Shown one piece after another: positions 36,201 through 43,486 of a stretch of 64,000 nt of DNA; positions within the stretch are counted from its first letter, which is position 1, and every line of letters starts with the position of its first letter. The translations under genes and the position numbers were made by a program. This stretch comes from Verrucomicrobiota bacterium (lineage in GTDB: Bacteria > Verrucomicrobiota > Verrucomicrobiia > Chthoniobacterales > Xiphinematobacteraceae): the NCBI GenBank assembly GCA_023269545.1, contig JAHFTB010000012.1, positions 1-64,000 of the forward strand. Reading direction: 5' to 3'. A model generated the notes under the pieces. It was not told where the DNA came from and made no database searches. It saw nothing but the letters and a program-made list of their open reading frames with translations.

Positions 36201-36871
36201 GTTGTTGTGAAGATGTGCGAGGAAGGTGTTTTTCCGGAATAAAGGGATCGAAGAGGGGCCCAACATGAAAAATCTTGAAAGATATCTTTCCAATGGCGTA
36301 CGGCGGCTTCGGAATCGACGCCTTCGATGGAGCCGATGATTCCGGCATAGGATAGGGTCCCTTGCGGGGACGCGGGCTCTTGTCCCTTGCAGAGTAAATT
36401 GTAAATTCTTAACCAATCCCGGAATACGAGGTAGACGGATTCTTCATCCAATAGGATCGAATGGAAAGTCCAGAGGAAGTGATGCACGCTTCCTGGTAAT
36501 TGGATGACGTGGAAGCGATAGAGAGGAGGCTTTGTGAGATCAATGGCTTCGGCGGCATCATCGAGTTGCAGCTGCTGCCATTTTGCGGCAATTTCTTCTT
36601 CAGGTACTTTAGTCCAATCCAGTGAGCGCCAGGCAATTTCACAATCGTCATGTTCGCGTAAAGTGAGGGCTCCGCCGGCAGGACGTTTGAAACTGGAGCG
36701 CAGCAGTCCATGATATTGTGTGATCCATTTCCAAGCTTGGCGGATGAGAGGGATTTCCACAGTTTCCCCAAAATTGATGGAAACTTGGGTGGTTGCCGCT
36801 GGGCTGGAGAGGGAATCTAGAGAGGTGGCATAGACTGCCGTCTGCATGGGAGAAGCCGGAAATTCGCGCAT
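33257..36871 (-). CDS. NRPS-like protein: condensation - adenylation - thioesterase, no carrier domain
   Basis: A single intact frame of 1204 aa. Residues 1-430 look like a condensation domain, but the HHxxxDG motif reads FHSILLD (136-142). Residues 450-950 look like an adenylation domain (SFSLLDTSSRQLAAFL, then WIKLRRIEEAL near 864). However, the phosphate-binding loop SGSTGxPKG is missing (LLQPDGKRILVSH, 608-620) and the terminal catalytic Lys region reads FNLNAFDQID. Where a peptidyl-carrier domain with GGxSL should be there is only a Pro-rich linker (949-962). The end (990-1195) is an alpha/beta-hydrolase thioesterase fold, starting ALYFVHAGRG, whose GxSxG reads GIGTG (1058-1062), so the Ser is Gly. 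Peptide synthesis in the usual way seems impossible. No tailoring, export or phosphopantetheinyl transferase gene is adjacent. Confidence 0.75.
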   Translation of the reverse strand: MREFPASPMQTAVYATSLDSLSSPAATTQVSINFGETVEIPLIRQAWKWITQYHGLLRSSFKRPAGGALTLREHDDCEIAWRSLDWTKVPEEEIAAKWQQLQLDDAAEAIDLTKPPLYRFHVIQLPGSVHHFLWTFHSILLDEESVYLVFRDWLRIYNLLCKGQEPASPQGTLSYAGIIGSIEGVDSEAAVRHWKDIFQDFSCWAPLRSLYSGKTPSSHIFTTTYTELFDRTVTARLNELATSANASFLTLLTAAWGLVLARTNIDTDAIFGIYRSCRSLAGSQATEAVGLFESLLPIRIKVPEDLTCQAWLRQLQEKELASSPFLLTHMEEVWTHANLHGNLPRFDSTLHYLPMAINDRIPMEMPEWMRFDTRLHKTSSFPIRVIARGEERLSITLEYNPHQILPSLARQLFDRLVKVIRSFEENPHLSLSQISITLPDEAENLFRMGGSPLEPSVFSDLYASLDKVIHQHTDLPAVEKEGDSLSFSLLDTSSRQLAAFLQNHFQQSGTVIALAMPLSPHMLISLLGILRSGCVCLAIDPSVPPTDLKAILTRYKVAAVLTDSNHLPLFEKIQPPILILDRIWNEITSFVAEQPLFCPQPSDPALFLLQPDGKRILVSHGMLQVSLGNAIKVYHTKPGDRILCHSLQGSAASIEECFISILTGATLVIPGKNVKSTRTAFQETVESRHITHLRITSAFWSQWVHYLNELSHLAPSGLRRVLIEAGHISHPVIEGWKELNKGGTECIVFYSPSGLVGAGIATEGTSAPELSEEGLVCGQPQPGTMVFLSDRHHRLVPPFFPGILLLGEPNTPYENPQDKGFITITTDSYAWKVSSTEERARWNGKGELILISQPHTLLPKGFTWIKLRRIEEALTSHPDLIDAIVRRSPSDENLLFAWIVPRDSHGQFPTALENHLRDRLPKDWVPTQFAFITRFNLNAFDQIDPDSLPEPKPAPLPKPKPPTTAAVLVSPSASPNNVSPITTLRTGIVDTALYFVHAGRGLVEDYRPVVQALSGGYAVHCLMVPRGRLALSSTVEEITRQLLPSFRLHVSGKFAVVGIGTGAIFAWELARQLDQANEKDVPFILFEAPPAGRKESSYWLQKLKKALLRNQPASYSPQGRLAELIAAYQPPVLQRKPYFFVSGKPDPEWRRRAPLGIWGQLRLTGISVLDEPGEIAGALRDVLSSLDRNKKSSFKKHIGGRFES

Positions 36872-37258
36872 AAATGGAGAATAATTTTACTAAAGTAGGG
36901 TGTGCATGGCTATCGCTGTTTCTTTATCGGCGAGACCGGGGGACGTCTTACCTGACAACAAAGTTTAAGGTAGCCGAATTGCGGTCTAAATGCGCTAAAA
37001 TGCTCTAGTTACGTGGCGCTCCTGTCAACTTTATAGGTGTGCATTTTGTAATTGCCTTGTTTGGGAAAGGGCCGCAAATATTTATCACGATGGAAGGATG
37101 ATCAGAGCTTGAAGCATATAGGGCGCTGTCCGAAGTCTTGTTGCTCTCTGCTGGATGGATTCTAACATGCTGATTGTCATTATAATGTAGTCCTTGAGGC
37201 TTTGGTTTTGCCTGGGCCGGCTTTCTATGAAATAGAGGGTTCATAAAAAAAATCACGG
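36872..37258. other. Intergenic region without recognised features
   Basis: This 387-bp gap lies between the divergent NRPS-like and peroxiredoxin genes and should hold both promoters. I see no RNA gene, repeat or clear operator in it. Confidence 0.5.
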
Positions 37259-37945
37259 ATGTATTTGTCCTTTCAAACTGCGGCTGCTTTCCTCATGTTT
37301 GTTGGAGCCAGCTCGATCCCACTAAATATGAATCTTATTCAAGTATCAGACTCTTGTTGTGGTGCCACGTTCTTTGATGCAGCGACCTCCGCTGTTATTT
37401 CTCGCGCATCTGCAGTTTCAAATTTTAATGCATTATCAGTACGGATATTATGTATTTTTATCACAATGTTTTTTTTCTCTTTCTTTGCAAAAGCAGAATC
37501 TCTCCCTGTAGGTGCTGCCGCTCCAATGGTTGCTGCTGTGAATCAACAGGGGGATCGGGTCGTCTTTGCTGATATTTATGCGCAGGGGCTGACTCTGATT
37601 TATTTTTATCCTAAAGCGGATACTCCGGGATGCACTGCGGAGGCTTGTTCTTTACGTGATTCCTTTGAAAATCTCAAAGCCAAGGGGCTTCAAATTATCG
37701 GGGTGAGTCGGGATGACGTGGCTGCCCAGAAGAACTTTCACAGTAAATATAATCTTCCATTTACTCTTATTGCAGATACGGATCGCGTTGTTTCCAAGGC
37801 TTTTGGAGTGCCTTTAGTGATGGGAATTTATGCTGCACGGCAGTCGTTTCTTGTTAAGGATGGCCGAATTGTTTGGAAATCTGTGAAAGCCGAAACTCGA
37901 GGGAGCGCGCAAGAAATTCAGAAGGCAATAGATTCTTTGAATTAG
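37259..37945 (+). CDS. Exported peroxiredoxin, BCP/PrxQ type
   Basis: The catalytic domain (about residues 82-228) carries YPKADTPGCTAEACSL, with the peroxidatic Cys followed five residues later by a second Cys, as in atypical 2-Cys BCP/PrxQ enzymes. These reduce peroxides using thioredoxin. GVSRDD and YNLPFTLIAD are usual family segments. A hydrophobic signal-like stretch (ILCIFITMFFFSFFAKAES, about 63-81) comes directly before the domain, so export is likely. The first ~60 residues look unlike a protein domain; the real start may be internal, with the ATG at 37466 one option although that would shorten the signal. Confidence 0.88.
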   Translation: MYLSFQTAAAFLMFVGASSIPLNMNLIQVSDSCCGATFFDAATSAVISRASAVSNFNALSVRILCIFITMFFFSFFAKAESLPVGAAAPMVAAVNQQGDRVVFADIYAQGLTLIYFYPKADTPGCTAEACSLRDSFENLKAKGLQIIGVSRDDVAAQKNFHSKYNLPFTLIADTDRVVSKAFGVPLVMGIYAARQSFLVKDGRIVWKSVKAETRGSAQEIQKAIDSLN

Positions 37946-38001
37946 GCTTGCTCTGTCACTTCGAGTATAGGATAATTTTTCCCCTTCCGGGGGCCCTTTA
38001 T

Positions 38002-38073
38002 GGGTTGATAGCTCAATGGTAGAGCAGCGCCCTTTTAAGGCGTTGGTTCTGGGTTCGAGTCCCAGTCAACCCA
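38002..38073 (+). tRNA. tRNA-Lys (anticodon TTT)
   Basis: A 72-nt cloverleaf. The acceptor stem is GGGTTGA/TCAACCC, with a D-arm GCTC...GAGC, and an anticodon stem GCGCC/GGCGT around the loop CTTTTAA, giving anticodon TTT. The T-arm is CTGGG-TTCGAGT-CCCAG. The discriminator base is A and CCA is not encoded. Confidence 0.95.
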
Positions 38074-38142
38074 CAAGAGGGGGAGGACTTATTATAAGGG
38101 GAGGGTTTTTAGGAAGGGTTTTTATAGGGCGGCAAGGGGGAG

Positions 38143-38217
38143 GGACTTTTATAGCAACAATGGTCCTTCCAAAGGAGGGAGGGGACTTTTATAGCAACAA
38201 TGGTCCTTCCAAAGGAA
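38143..38217. repeat. 40-bp direct repeat, two copies
   Basis: GGGACTTTTATAGCAACAAT followed by GGTCCTTCCAAAGGA occurs twice with a 40-bp period (first copy to 38176, second from about 38183). GGTCCTTCCAAAGGA contains the inverted repeat TCCTT/AAGGA. It lies between tRNA-Lys and the superoxide dismutase stop. Confidence 0.85.
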
Positions 38218-38260
38218 GTAGTGGTTTATAGGACTTTCTTTCTATAGGACTTGGACTTTA

Positions 38261-39070
38261 TCAGACCGACGGCTTCGCTGCAGCGTATAATGCGGAGGCG
38301 GTTTTCCAATTTACTACCTTCCACCATGCGTCCAGATATTTTGGACGCGCATTTTTGTATTTCAGATAATAGGAGTGTTCCCAGACGTCGACACCGAGAA
38401 CTGGTTTTCCAAAGCTCTCTGCTATCCCTTTCATGAGGGGATTATCTTGATTGGGAGTGGAAGTAATTTCGAGTTCGCCATCATTGTCGCGAACAATCAG
38501 CCAGGCCCAGCCCGATCCAAAAATGGAAGCGGCTTCTTTGTTGAGTTGTTCTCGCATGGCGGAAAGGCTGCCGAATGTCTTATCGATAGCAGTGGCTAAA
38601 GGCCCCTCGGGTGTGCCACCGCCATGGGGTGTCATCCAACGCCAAAACAGACTGTGATTATAATATCCGCCACCGTTATTGCGGATGGTTTTTCGAACGG
38701 AGGGGGGGATGCTGGGAATATTGGCAAGCAATTCTGTAATGGATTTGGATTTCCATTCAGGAACCTTGGAGAGGGCTTCGTTCAAATTTTTTGTATAAGT
38801 GCCATAATGCTTGTCGTGATGCAGGTACATCGTCTCTCTATCGATGGTGGGTTCCAGTGCATCATAGGCATATGGAAGGGGGGCTACGGCGAAGGCTCCA
38901 TCTGTATGAGGCATGATGTTGGCCGTCTCGGCGTCCTCAACGGGAGAGGCTGCCCAAATTCGTGATGTGGTGGCAAGGGCGCCCCCCATAAGGGCGAGGG
39001 CGCTCAGGTTAAGAAATTTTCTTCTGGAAACGGAGGGATCTACTATTGCGTTGGGTGAGGAGGTGTCCAT
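38261..39070 (-). CDS. Superoxide dismutase (Mn/Fe type) with Tat signal
   Basis: The 269-aa protein begins with a twin-arginine signal (SRRKFLNLSALALMGGALA, residues 15-33), so it is exported folded. The catalytic domain (about 62-262) shows the metal His in YLHHDKHYGTY and a second His in GGGYYNHSLFW. The DVWEHSYYLKY motif carries the metal Asp and His. GSGWAWL...NQD (the Gln-bearing segment at the second-sphere position) favours manganese specificity. It dismutates superoxide outside the cytoplasm. A peroxiredoxin that is also exported lies 0.3 kb away. Confidence 0.93.
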   Translation of the reverse strand: MDTSSPNAIVDPSVSRRKFLNLSALALMGGALATTSRIWAASPVEDAETANIMPHTDGAFAVAPLPYAYDALEPTIDRETMYLHHDKHYGTYTKNLNEALSKVPEWKSKSITELLANIPSIPPSVRKTIRNNGGGYYNHSLFWRWMTPHGGGTPEGPLATAIDKTFGSLSAMREQLNKEAASIFGSGWAWLIVRDNDGELEITSTPNQDNPLMKGIAESFGKPVLGVDVWEHSYYLKYKNARPKYLDAWWKVVNWKTASALYAAAKPSV

Positions 39071-39219
39071 AAGAGGGATTTTTTTTATTCAATCACTTGT
39101 GTCAAGAAATGTGGAAATGATTTTTTTGGGAAAAGGGAAAAGAGAGAGCTGGGATGAGGGTAGAATTTACCCATTAAAGATAGGTCACACTCCGGAGCCT
39201 CTTGGTTATTTGTGGAAGC

Positions 39220-39813
39220 ATGAAGTTAGACCTTAGCAATGTGACTCTTGTTTGCTATGAAAATAAAAATTGGGAAGATGCCATTTCCTTAATTTCGGGT
39301 ATGCTCAAATTAGCAAAGTTCGGTGGGGTGCTGTGGAGGAACTGGTATCGTGACTATTCCGAATATACTTATGCTGAGAGCCACGAAACCGCTAAATTTG
39401 TGCATACCTCGCATTTTTTGATCGTACGTTTGGATGGTTATATTCTCGATCCGGAATGCTGGGATCCCTCCTGGCTGGAATACGATTACATTGGGGCGCC
39501 CTGGCAGGCCCATTCCAGTCCTTTGGCTGTGGGGGACGGGGGATTCAGTTTAAGAAGTTGCAGGCTTTATGATCGGATAGCGCAGCTTCCCAGTGTGTTA
39601 CAGCTTCCGCCCGACAGGATGGTCTGTTGTTATTATCGCAGTCAATTAGAGGCCGAAGGGTTTCGTTGGGCTCCCGTGGAAGTGGCTGCTCAATTTAGTG
39701 TGGAGTATCCTGTAAGCTACACTCCCGAGCGAACCTTTGGATTTTATGGAACTCATAGTGGAAGACCCATTTGGTCCGCTACGCGTGTGCAAAATCCGCT
39801 TATCGCGGGCTGA
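39220..39813 (+). CDS. DUF5672 family protein (putative glycan-related)
   Basis: About 197 aa from the ATG at 39220 (MKLDLSNVTLVCY); an upstream ATG at 39202 is possible but adds only six residues. HFLIVRLDGYILDPECWDPSWL and EYDYIGAPWQ, then GDGGFSLRSCRL, are the hallmark segments of DUF5672. This family resembles inverting glycosyltransferases and usually lies in glycan gene clusters. The gene is convergent with gmd, 10 bp apart, which fits a glycan role. No direct catalytic claim is possible. Confidence 0.85.
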   Translation: MKLDLSNVTLVCYENKNWEDAISLISGMLKLAKFGGVLWRNWYRDYSEYTYAESHETAKFVHTSHFLIVRLDGYILDPECWDPSWLEYDYIGAPWQAHSSPLAVGDGGFSLRSCRLYDRIAQLPSVLQLPPDRMVCCYYRSQLEAEGFRWAPVEVAAQFSVEYPVSYTPERTFGFYGTHSGRPIWSATRVQNPLIAG

Positions 39814-39823
39814 ATACGCGATT

Positions 39824-40858
39824 TTAGCAGGTCCTAGGTTTTTTTCCGCCGGAGACTTCGCTGTAAGCAAGTTCATGGCGTGCAAGTTCGAGATCCGCTT
39901 CGGTCATAATACGAACCAGATCTTTAAATTTGGTTTGAGGTTCCCAACCGATTTGCTTTTTAAGCTTGTTGGAACAACCTATGAGCAAATCAACTTCGCT
40001 GGGGCGTTCATAACGGTTATCATATTTGACGTACTTTTCCCAATCCAATCCGAGTAAGTTAAAACACTCCTGGCAAAATTCCCGGACAGTATGGGTCTCT
40101 CCTGTGGCGCAAACATAGTCATCAGGTTTTTCTTGTTGAAGCATGAGCCACATGACTTCGACATATTCTTTGGCATATCCCCAGTCGCGTTTTGCATCCA
40201 GATTGCCCAAAAAGAGTGTATCTTGTAGCCCCATCTTAATACGGGTGGCCGCACGAGTGATTTTTCGTGTGACAAAAGTTTCCCCTCGGCGCGGGCTTTC
40301 GTGATTGAAAAGAATGCCGTTGGAAGCGTGGAGATGGTATGCTTCGCGATAGTTTACTGTGAGCCAATAAGCAAAAACTTTGGCGCATCCATATGGGGAA
40401 CGAGGGTGAAAAGGGGTCGTTTCGCTTTGAGGTATTTCATGAACCTTTCCGAACATTTCAGACGAGGATGCTTGATAAAAACGGACATCGCGCGTCAGGC
40501 CCGCTTCTCGTACGGCTTCCAAGATCCGAACAGTGCTCAATCCGGTTACGTCGCCAGTGTATTCGGGAATATCGAAAGAGACCCGTACATGACTTTGGGC
40601 ACCAAGATGGTAGATTTCATCGGGCTTCAAATCATATAACAATTTAATGAGTTGAACGGAGTCCGCCAAATCTCCGTAGTGGAGGAAGAGGTGGATGCCA
40701 CGAGTATGGGGATCGTCATAGAGGTGTTCGAGGCGACCGGTATTAAAAGTGGAAGCTCGGCGAATGATGCCATGCACTTCATATCCTTTTTCTAGAAGTA
40801 GCTCTGTGAGATAGGAGCCGTCCTGGCCGGTGATGCCGGTAACGAGAGCGCGTTTCAT
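39824..40858 (-). CDS. gmd: GDP-mannose 4,6-dehydratase
   Basis: This enzyme converts GDP-mannose to GDP-4-keto-6-deoxymannose, the precursor of GDP-fucose, GDP-rhamnose and others. The 344-aa SDR enzyme shows the NADP loop [10 protein letters not shown] (residues 8-17) and [17 protein letters not shown]. It also has the catalytic SSSEMFG, the YxxxK pair SPYGCAKVF, and the family motif [16 protein letters not shown]. It is near full length for Gmd. It is divergent from a XylR-type regulator with only 12 bp between start codons, so they may share control elements lying within the coding starts. No fucose synthase is adjacent. Confidence 0.96.
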   Translation of the reverse strand: MKRALVTGITGQDGSYLTELLLEKGYEVHGIIRRASTFNTGRLEHLYDDPHTRGIHLFLHYGDLADSVQLIKLLYDLKPDEIYHLGAQSHVRVSFDIPEYTGDVTGLSTVRILEAVREAGLTRDVRFYQASSSEMFGKVHEIPQSETTPFHPRSPYGCAKVFAYWLTVNYREAYHLHASNGILFNHESPRRGETFVTRKITRAATRIKMGLQDTLFLGNLDAKRDWGYAKEYVEVMWLMLQQEKPDDYVCATGETHTVREFCQECFNLLGLDWEKYVKYDNRYERPSEVDLLIGCSNKLKKQIGWEPQTKFKDLVRIMTEADLELARHELAYSEVSGGKKPRTC

Positions 40859-40870
40859 AGGGCGAAAACC

Positions 40871-42076
40871 ATGGTGCGAAAAAGAGAAGCTGTCATTGCG
40901 GAGATGCGCAAAAAAAGATATGGAAATTGCGCAATGAAAGGAAGTGGTGCAAGAGTTCGGTCTGTGGCTATGGCGTTTGCAGTGATTACAGAAAACGAGC
41001 TGGCTTTTTTGGAAGGGTTTCGGGCGGCTTCCCCTGGAGGAAGGGAATGGGAGGTTTGGATATTGACAGGGGGATATGAAGCGGGTCTTCGGCGGTTAGC
41101 TGAGACGAATCAGCTTTCTGCGGCGATTGGAGATTTTGTCAGCGCGCAATGGACTCAAGCACTGTTAGAGCGAAAGGTAAAAGTCATCCAGCTTGCAAAT
41201 TCGTGTTACTTAGAGGCGGCGTTTAATATTTGTCCGGACTATGCTCGTGTGGGCGAAGAAGCAGCACGGATTTTATATGGGAATGGCTGTATTTCGCTCG
41301 CTTTCATAGGCATCCCCGGGCACTTTGCCTCGGCATGTTGTGGGGAAGGATTTGCACGTGTGGCGAAGGGGTTGTCCTTAGATGTTGCTCTCCATACGGC
41401 TACATCGCCGATGTTAATTGCAGATTTTGTTCGGCATTTAAAATACCCTTCCGGTGTGTTGGCGGCGTCTGATCGCTTAGCTCGCATGGTGGTGGAGGCT
41501 GCAAAGTCGCAGGGCTTGAAAATACCCGGAGATGTGGCTGTTATGGGGATAGGAAATCGACGTTTGGAATCGCTACAAGCAGGGATTCCCATTTCTAGCT
41601 TCGAATTGCCAGGCTATGATTTAGGTAAACAAGCCGCGCAGCTTCTCCGACGACTTTTTAAAGAAGAGAAGACGGAAGTTTGTTTGCCACTTCTTGCGGC
41701 AAGATTGTATGAGCGGGAAAGCAGTCTTCGAGGTACCCGAGGAGGAGTGGAGAGGGCAATCGCTTATATGCAATCTCATTTGGATACTTCTCTCGGTGTG
41801 GAAAATCTGTCCCGATTAGCCGGAATGTCTCGGCGTTCATTTGAAATGGCGATGCGGCGAGAATATCAAATTTCTCCGGCTCGGTTGATACAGCAACTCC
41901 GGATGCAAAGAGCAAAGGAGCTTCTCGCTGACAGGCGACTCACCGTTTCGGAGGTAGGTCGAGCATGTGGTTATCCTGAACCTAGCGTTTTCTGTGTGGC
42001 ATTCCGAAGATGGAGCGGTTTTAGTGCAGGAGTATTCCGAGATACCCAGTGTGTTTCTCAAACAGATGATCAGTAA
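40871..42076 (+). CDS. XylR-type regulator (LacI-like sensor + AraC HTH)
   Basis: The 401 aa comprise a periplasmic-binding-protein-like sensor domain (about 30-285; ending [27 protein letters not shown]) and a C-terminal AraC-type double helix-turn-helix (about 295-390: [19 protein letters not shown], then [24 protein letters not shown]). This hybrid is very common in Verrucomicrobiota and Planctomycetota, where it responds to sugars. A sugar ligand is inferred. The gene lies back-to-back with gmd, 12 bp apart. Confidence 0.92.
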   Translation: MVRKREAVIAEMRKKRYGNCAMKGSGARVRSVAMAFAVITENELAFLEGFRAASPGGREWEVWILTGGYEAGLRRLAETNQLSAAIGDFVSAQWTQALLERKVKVIQLANSCYLEAAFNICPDYARVGEEAARILYGNGCISLAFIGIPGHFASACCGEGFARVAKGLSLDVALHTATSPMLIADFVRHLKYPSGVLAASDRLARMVVEAAKSQGLKIPGDVAVMGIGNRRLESLQAGIPISSFELPGYDLGKQAAQLLRRLFKEEKTEVCLPLLAARLYERESSLRGTRGGVERAIAYMQSHLDTSLGVENLSRLAGMSRRSFEMAMRREYQISPARLIQQLRMQRAKELLADRRLTVSEVGRACGYPEPSVFCVAFRRWSGFSAGVFRDTQCVSQTDDQ

Positions 42077-42147
42077 TCTAAATTATTTGCTTATATTATT
42101 TTATAATTGATTCGCTATACTAGCTTAGTCATCAAGTTTCCATTTGC

Positions 42148-43215
42148 ATGATTCGTTTGAAGTATCCCCCTCCGGCTACCCCGCCAGGCACTCTCACCAC
42201 GCAGAGAAAGCTTGTGAAGGAGGAGCCGACATTGACTCTGATTCAATATAACGAAAATGAGTTTACCGAATATCTGCTTACGAGTATTTCGGAACTGCTT
42301 ACTAAGATTCGTTTGGATTGTGTGAACTGGATCAATTTGGGTGGACTGGGGAATTTGGATATGCTGCGAGAGCTCGGTGCGGCATTTAATATTCATCCAC
42401 TCGCACTTGAGGATGTGGTTCATGCCTCCCAAAGGCCCAAAGCGGAATTATTTAGCGATCACTTTTTCATCATTAGCGAAATGGTATATTGGAAGGAACA
42501 GCAGATTGATTTCGAGCAACTCAGCCTTTTTCTTACACAGCATGCGGTAATTACCATCCAGGAAGAGGGTGGTTTCGATGTATTTGATCAGGTGCGGAAT
42601 CGTCTGCGCATCGGGCGGGGGTTTGCACGTAAAATGGGCACTGACTACCTGACTTATGCTCTCTTGGATGCGATGGTGGATACCATCTATCCGATCCTGG
42701 AATGTGTAGGGGATAATATAGAAGCGATTGAGGATGAGCTCATGGAGCGGCCCAGTTACGGAGCACTGAAAAGGCTTTATAAATCTAAGCGCGTTCTTTT
42801 GCAACTACGACGAGCGGTATGGCCACAACGTGAATTATTAAATACCCTGATCCGAGATGACTCGGGTTTGATGAGTCATGGAGTACAGATTTTTCTTCGA
42901 GATTGTTTGGATCATGCTACCCAGATCATCGATCTTCTCGAAGTCTATCGTGATTTGATCGCTGGGTTGATGGATGTCTATCTCTCCAGTGTCGGCGTGC
43001 GTACGAATGAAATCATCCGTGTCCTGACTTTGGTGTCCACCATATTTATCCCGCTGACCTTTATTGCAGGGGTCTATGGGATGAATTTTTCCACAAACTC
43101 CCCATTTAATATGCCTGAATTAAACTGGAAATTTGGATACGAATATTTTTGGGGATTGTGCTTTCTTTGTGCGGGAGGTCTCCTGCTTTTTTTCAAAGCA
43201 AAGAAGTGGATTTAG
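42148..43215 (+). CDS. corA: CorA-family magnesium/cobalt transporter
   Basis: The 355-aa protein ends with the two-helix pore unit bearing the GMN signature (IAGVYGMNF, about residues 305-313) and a Lys/Trp end (FFKAKKWI). The large N-terminal cytoplasmic funnel domain includes HPLALEDVVHASQRPK. It forms a pentamer in the cytoplasmic membrane and takes up Mg2+ (or Co2+, Ni2+). The gene stands alone; MITE copy 5 and a repeat B fragment follow it. Confidence 0.95.
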   Translation: MIRLKYPPPATPPGTLTTQRKLVKEEPTLTLIQYNENEFTEYLLTSISELLTKIRLDCVNWINLGGLGNLDMLRELGAAFNIHPLALEDVVHASQRPKAELFSDHFFIISEMVYWKEQQIDFEQLSLFLTQHAVITIQEEGGFDVFDQVRNRLRIGRGFARKMGTDYLTYALLDAMVDTIYPILECVGDNIEAIEDELMERPSYGALKRLYKSKRVLLQLRRAVWPQRELLNTLIRDDSGLMSHGVQIFLRDCLDHATQIIDLLEVYRDLIAGLMDVYLSSVGVRTNEIIRVLTLVSTIFIPLTFIAGVYGMNFSTNSPFNMPELNWKFGYEYFWGLCFLCAGGLLLFFKAKKWI

Positions 43216-43289
43216 TGGGATATCTCAGAAATAGCAACTTCGTTGTGTTCTTTTTTCGTTGCGCTCTTTTTTATTATTTTCTTAAGAAA

Positions 43290-43371
43290 GTGATGTGACG
43301 CAAAAAAAGGAAACCTTGTAGGCTAAAATGGTTTTTTTGCTCCCAGAGCTCCTAAAAGCGCGTAACGTCAG
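43290..43371 (+). mobile_element. MITE (repeat A) copy 5, 82 bp
   Basis: Flanked by TTAAGAA (43282-43288, one base from the element) and TTAAGAA (43372-43378), a 7-bp target duplication. The right end reads CGCGTAACGTCAG. It lies downstream of corA. Confidence 0.9.
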
Positions 43372-43419
43372 TTAAGAAGAGAGAAAGAGACGAAGTCTCC
43401 TCCATCCAAGGCTAGCTCA

Positions 43420-43462
43420 TGGGATGAATTCGCAGCTTTTTTTGGCTGTACGGTCTGCGAAC
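43420..43462 (+). repeat. Repeat B, partial copy (right end)
   Basis: GGGATGAATTCGCAGC, then poly-T and GGTCTGCGAACG, match the right end of repeat B. It lies just after MITE copy 5 and before the pta stop codon. Confidence 0.65.
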
Positions 43463-43486
43463 GAACTATGTATCACCCACTACGAA

